Source of the DNA: Candidatus Methanophagales archaeon
GTDB taxonomy: Archaea > Halobacteriota > Syntropharchaeia > Alkanophagales > Methanospirareceae
Assembly (NCBI GenBank): GCA_030668065.1
Contig: DAOUUS010000058.1
Location: forward strand, 1 to 8,201
DNA length: 8,201 nucleotides
Reading direction: 5' to 3'
Shown here: positions 5,474 to 8,201 of the stretch, piece by piece
How positions within the stretch are numbered: the stretch's first letter is position 1
Layout: every line of letters begins with the position of its first letter
Program-made: the position numbers and the translations under genes
Notes under the pieces: model-generated
Seen by the model: only the letters and a program-made list of their open reading frames with translations
What the model was told of the DNA's origin: nothing
Databases searched by the model: none

Positions 5474-5929
5474 ATGGATCGGGATAAGTTGAAGATATTG
5501 AAACTGCTTGCCCTCTTTGCAGAAAAGGAATCAGATCGCGCGTGGGTTCGTTATGCAACGATGCTGTATGCAAACACTGGTATGATTGCAATCCTGTCTT
5601 TAATTTTGAGTAGTGAGTTCTTAAGTAACAGGTTTGCTTTTGTGTTTATTGTGATTCTATCGCTTGTAGGGATCGTATCTGCAATCGCTTGGCTTAAAAT
5701 CAATAGTGTATCGCACTACTATGAACAGCGTTGGCGTCATGATATGGATGCATTGACAAAAAGTGAGGAGACATTGAAAGAATGGGTGCGGGGAAGAAGT
5801 GACCCTAGAATTTCATGGCCCTTTCCGAAAAAGTCAGGATTATTCTACTTCAACATTCTGCCTTACCTTTTCTTAATTGTATGGATTATTGTGCCGGTTG
5901 CGGGGATTATCCTAGGAATTGATCCCTGA
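5474..5929 (+). CDS. Three-helix membrane protein, unknown function
   Basis: I do not recognise this 151-residue protein. An amphipathic charged N-terminal segment (about 1-28) is followed by two close membrane helices at about 29-49 and 53-74. A polar loop of some 48 residues follows, with SHYYEQRWRHDMDAL (79-93), a glutamate/lysine-rich stretch and RISWPFPKKSG. A third helix lies at about 123-148, and the chain ends IDP. By the positive-inside rule the loop is probably cytoplasmic, leaving the C-terminus outside. No catalytic motif is evident. The ATG at 5474 is preferred, but a GTG directly before it (5471) is also possible; neither has a Shine-Dalgarno site. It lies between purC and the purP pair on the same strand, but with its own TATA-like box, so a purine role is only a possibility. 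The long open frame and clear helices support a real gene. Confidence 0.75.
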   Translation: MDRDKLKILKLLALFAEKESDRAWVRYATMLYANTGMIAILSLILSSEFLSNRFAFVFIVILSLVGIVSAIAWLKINSVSHYYEQRWRHDMDALTKSEETLKEWVRGRSDPRISWPFPKKSGLFYFNILPYLFLIVWIIVPVAGIILGIDP

Positions 5930-5962
5930 AGTAAGTAACGCAATGCGAAATACCAAAAATCC

Positions 5963-6001
5963 TTTTTTATACAAAAACATGATTACTTATTTTAGCAGGT
6001 G
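5963..6001 (+). promoter_or_regulatory. Promoter and Shine-Dalgarno site of the purP pair
   Basis: TTTTTTATA (5963-5971) resembles an archaeal TATA box and would start transcription near 5993. AGGTG (5997-6001) is the Shine-Dalgarno site, 6 nt before the ATG at 6008. The T6 run may also serve as the terminator of the preceding gene. The GTG at 5999 lies inside the Shine-Dalgarno site and is therefore unlikely to be a start. Confidence 0.5.
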
Positions 6002-6007
6002 TTCCAG

Positions 6008-7135
6008 ATGATTTCACAAGAAGAGATAAATGCAGTTTTAGGTGAATACGACCGGAATAAGGTGACCATAGGCGTCTTGGGATCGCATTCCGCATTGGAT
6101 ATATGTAGGGGTGCGAAAGACCAGGGCTTTAGAACATTGGTAGTGTGCCAGAAAGGCAGGGAGCAAACCTATGCCAGATATTATCGAACGGAAGACTCGT
6201 TTGGCATAGTGGACCAGACATTAATCTTAGACAAATTCACGGATATAACACAGGAAAGTGTGCAGCGGGAGATGCGAGAACAGAATGTTATATTCATACC
6301 GCACCGCTCCTTTGAGGTGTACGTAGGCTTCGACCAGATCGAGAACGAATTCCTGCTGCCGCTATTCGGCACCCGAAGCATACTACGAGCAGAAGAGCGC
6401 GATGCTCCGAGGAACCAGTATTATCTGATGCAAAAAGGTGGTATTCCATATCCCAAGGTGTATAATAACCCAGAGGAAATAGACCGGCTGGTTCTGGTAA
6501 AAGCACCGGAAGCACAGCGTACATACGAACGTGCGTTTTTCTTTGCTTCTTCCACGGATGAGTTCTATACGAGTTCCGAGCAGATGATTCAGGCGGGCAA
6601 GATAACAAAAGACGGGCTAAAGAAAGCGGTAATCGAAGAGTTCGTTATGGGCACGCAATCCAACTTCAACTATTTCTATTCGATATTAGACCAGCGGCTG
6701 GAACTGTTGGGGACGGACACACGGCGACAGACAAATTTAGACGGTATTCTCCGTCTTCCCGCATCACAGCAGTTAGAAGCCTTGAAGCACATAGACGTAA
6801 AAGCAATAGAAGCCGGGCACATCGCATGCACGGTAAAGGAATCGCTATTAGAGCAGATATTTGATTTGGGCGAGAAATTTGTGCGTATCGCAAGGCAGGA
6901 GTATCCACCCGGTATTATTGGGCCTTTTGCGTTACAGTCCGCGTTCATACCCGGTCCGCCGTCAGAAAAAGCGATTGTATTCGACATCTCTATGCGTGTG
7001 CAAGGCTCGCCCGGAACCATGTTCACACCGTATTCCGGCTACTACTATGGCGAGTCGCTTTCGGTCGGCAAGCGGGTGGCAATGGAGCTCAAAAAAGCCA
7101 TTCAACAGAACAGATTGGAAGAGACGGTTACGTGA
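6008..7135 (+). CDS. Divergent PurP paralogue (FAICAR synthetase family), altered ATP-grasp site
   Basis: A 375-residue member of the PurP family, whose active members formylate AICAR with ATP and formate in archaeal purine synthesis. Family features present: VLGSHSALDICRGA (23-36), PHRSF, IENEFLLPLFG (111-121), DTRRQTNLDGILRL (237-250), VKESLL (276-281) and PPGIIGPFALQS (300-311). Several residues that are intact in the copy downstream are changed here. The glycine-rich nucleotide loop VKFPGAKGGRGY has become VKAPEAQRTYERAF (164-177), with no glycine. The metal-binding FEISAR has become FDISMR (325-330). GTN has become GTM (336-338), and PHGSF has become PHRSF. The start at ATG 6008 is chosen from AGGTG 6 nt upstream. 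The next purP begins 1 nt after its TGA. It is probably a duplicate with a new, accessory or weak catalytic role; an IMP-cyclohydrolase-like role is only a guess. Confidence 0.85.
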   Translation: MISQEEINAVLGEYDRNKVTIGVLGSHSALDICRGAKDQGFRTLVVCQKGREQTYARYYRTEDSFGIVDQTLILDKFTDITQESVQREMREQNVIFIPHRSFEVYVGFDQIENEFLLPLFGTRSILRAEERDAPRNQYYLMQKGGIPYPKVYNNPEEIDRLVLVKAPEAQRTYERAFFFASSTDEFYTSSEQMIQAGKITKDGLKKAVIEEFVMGTQSNFNYFYSILDQRLELLGTDTRRQTNLDGILRLPASQQLEALKHIDVKAIEAGHIACTVKESLLEQIFDLGEKFVRIARQEYPPGIIGPFALQSAFIPGPPSEKAIVFDISMRVQGSPGTMFTPYSGYYYGESLSVGKRVAMELKKAIQQNRLEETVT

Positions 7136-7136
7136 A

Positions 7137-8201
7137 ATGATACACCAAAGCGAAATCAGCAGCATTCTGGACGGTTATGACCGCGAGAAGATAACTATCG
7201 CCACGATCGGGAGCCATACCGCACTACAGATACTTAAAGGAGCAAGAGATGAGGGCTTCAAGAATATGGTGATCTGCAAAAAAGGCAGTGCAGATGTGTA
7301 TCGGCAATTCGGGCTGGCAGATGAACTTGTAATAGTCGAGAATTACAAACAAGTACTGGAAACGGCGTTTCAGGAACGGTTGATAGAACGAAACGCGATA
7401 CTTATACCACATGGCTCATTTGTGGAGTATCTCTCACCTGCCCGGATAGAGAACGAACTAGTTGTGCCTATGTTCGGAAATCGAAAGGTTCTGGACTGGG
7501 AATCCGACCGTAATAAGGAGCGGGAATGGCTGCTGCGTGCGGGGCTGAGACTGCCCCGGGAATTCAAAGATCCGGCAGATATAGATAGATTAGTAATGGT
7601 AAAATTTCCGGGTGCTAAAGGCGGGCGGGGTTATATCTTGGCAAGTAATCCTGAAGAGTTTGAACAGAAGCACAAGGCGCTGGAGCTTATAGATAAGGAG
7701 ATGTATACCCTGCAAGAGTACGTAATAGGCACGCGGTTCTATCCGCACTATTTCTATTCACCGTTAACGGATAAAGTAGAACTCCTCAGCATGGACATCC
7801 GGTATGAATCCAATATTGACGGTATCGCCCGGCTGTCTCATATACTTCAGGATAGTCTTCCGGAACCTTCGTTTGTTGTTACTGGTAATCTACCGGTTGT
7901 TATTAGGGAGTCGCTTCTACCGCGAGTACTGGAAATGGGTCAGAAAGTAATCGAAACATCGCGGGAGCTGTTCAGTCCTGGTTTGACCGGGCCTTTCTGT
8001 ATAGAAACGGTATGCACAGAAGATCTGGAGTTTATCGCGTTTGAGATTTCTGCCAGGATTGTTGCGGGTACTAATCTGTTTATTAATGGTTCGCCGTACT
8101 CGCAGTTGCTTTACGATGTGCCAATGAGTACCGGAAGGAGAATAGCACGGGAAGTGAAAGAGGCGATCAAGGGCGATTTGCTGGATGAGGTTGTGTATTG
8201 A
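7137..8201 (+). CDS. purP: FAICAR synthetase (formate-phosphoribosylaminoimidazolecarboxamide ligase)
   Basis: A 354-residue PurP close to the methanogen enzyme (about 360 residues), an ATP-grasp ligase that makes FAICAR from AICAR, formate and ATP, in place of the folate-dependent formyl transfer by PurH. It keeps the signatures: ATIGSHTALQILKGA (22-36) with the substrate-contacting histidine, IPHGSFVEY (90-98), VPMFGNR (110-116), the glycine-rich loop VKFPGAKGGRGY (155-166), MDIRYESNIDG (219-229), VVIRESLLP (254-262), GPFCIET (285-291), and the metal/ATP site FEISARIVAGTN (302-313). The ATG at 7137 lies one base after the previous TGA and gives an N-terminus aligned with the family; the frame stays open upstream to 6861, but that part overlaps the first purP. 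No good Shine-Dalgarno site is present, so re-initiation after the first gene is likely. The stop codon ends exactly at the window edge. Confidence 0.94.
   Translation: MIHQSEISSILDGYDREKITIATIGSHTALQILKGARDEGFKNMVICKKGSADVYRQFGLADELVIVENYKQVLETAFQERLIERNAILIPHGSFVEYLSPARIENELVVPMFGNRKVLDWESDRNKEREWLLRAGLRLPREFKDPADIDRLVMVKFPGAKGGRGYILASNPEEFEQKHKALELIDKEMYTLQEYVIGTRFYPHYFYSPLTDKVELLSMDIRYESNIDGIARLSHILQDSLPEPSFVVTGNLPVVIRESLLPRVLEMGQKVIETSRELFSPGLTGPFCIETVCTEDLEFIAFEISARIVAGTNLFINGSPYSQLLYDVPMSTGRRIAREVKEAIKGDLLDEVVY

Noticed and set aside
5999..6007. GTG start for the first PurP adding three residues
   Set aside because: The GTG lies within the AGGTG Shine-Dalgarno site that serves the ATG at 6008.
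6861..7136. Possible 92-residue N-terminal extension of the second PurP, open in frame from 6861
   Set aside because: It overlaps the well-conserved end of the first PurP in another frame and has no family similarity; the ATG at 7137 gives the normal PurP N-terminus.
1..8201. CRISPR array, insertion sequence, integrase or defence island
   Set aside because: No regularly spaced repeats, terminal inverted repeats, transposase motifs or defence-type genes were seen; all sizeable genes are housekeeping or biosynthetic except two small membrane proteins.

Overview
The window is archaeal chromosomal DNA, most likely from a euryarchaeon. Evidence: a Hel308-family helicase, the archaeal/eukaryal-type ribosomal protein eL43, RNA polymerase subunit P (Rpo12), the KEOPS subunit Pcc1, an MfnA-type PLP decarboxylase, and two PurP paralogues (an archaeal purine enzyme family). 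Gene starts carry GGTGA-type Shine-Dalgarno sites or sit close behind TATA-like boxes. MfnA makes the tyramine unit of methanofuran in methanogens, and the gene set would fit a methanogen or methane/alkane-oxidising relative, but the species cannot be fixed from the sequence alone.

Layout: (1) 1-1646, minus strand: a Hel308-like helicase whose C-terminal end runs off the left edge. (2) 1722-2671, plus strand: an information-processing cluster, eL43 - rpoP - pcc1 - a 59-residue two-helix membrane protein. It is divergent from the helicase across a 75-bp gap. (3) 2777-2849: tRNA-Asn(GUU) with its own promoter, followed by two small hairpins in a convergent gap. (4) 2935-4071, minus strand: mfnA. 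(5) 4294-8201, plus strand: a purine biosynthesis region, purC, a three-helix membrane protein of unknown function, then two purP genes one nucleotide apart. The second purP stop codon is the last base triplet of the window.

How the genes fit together: eL43, Rpo12 and Pcc1 (translation, transcription, tRNA t6A modification) form a housekeeping cluster common in archaea. PurC makes SAICAR. After PurB, PurP converts AICAR to FAICAR using ATP and free formate. The downstream PurP keeps the hallmark ATP-grasp residues, whereas the upstream copy has lost the glycine-rich loop and several other family residues, so it probably has a changed or accessory role. That tandem pair is the most interesting signal here. 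I found no CRISPR array, insertion sequence, integrase or other mobile element, and no convincing new multi-gene system.
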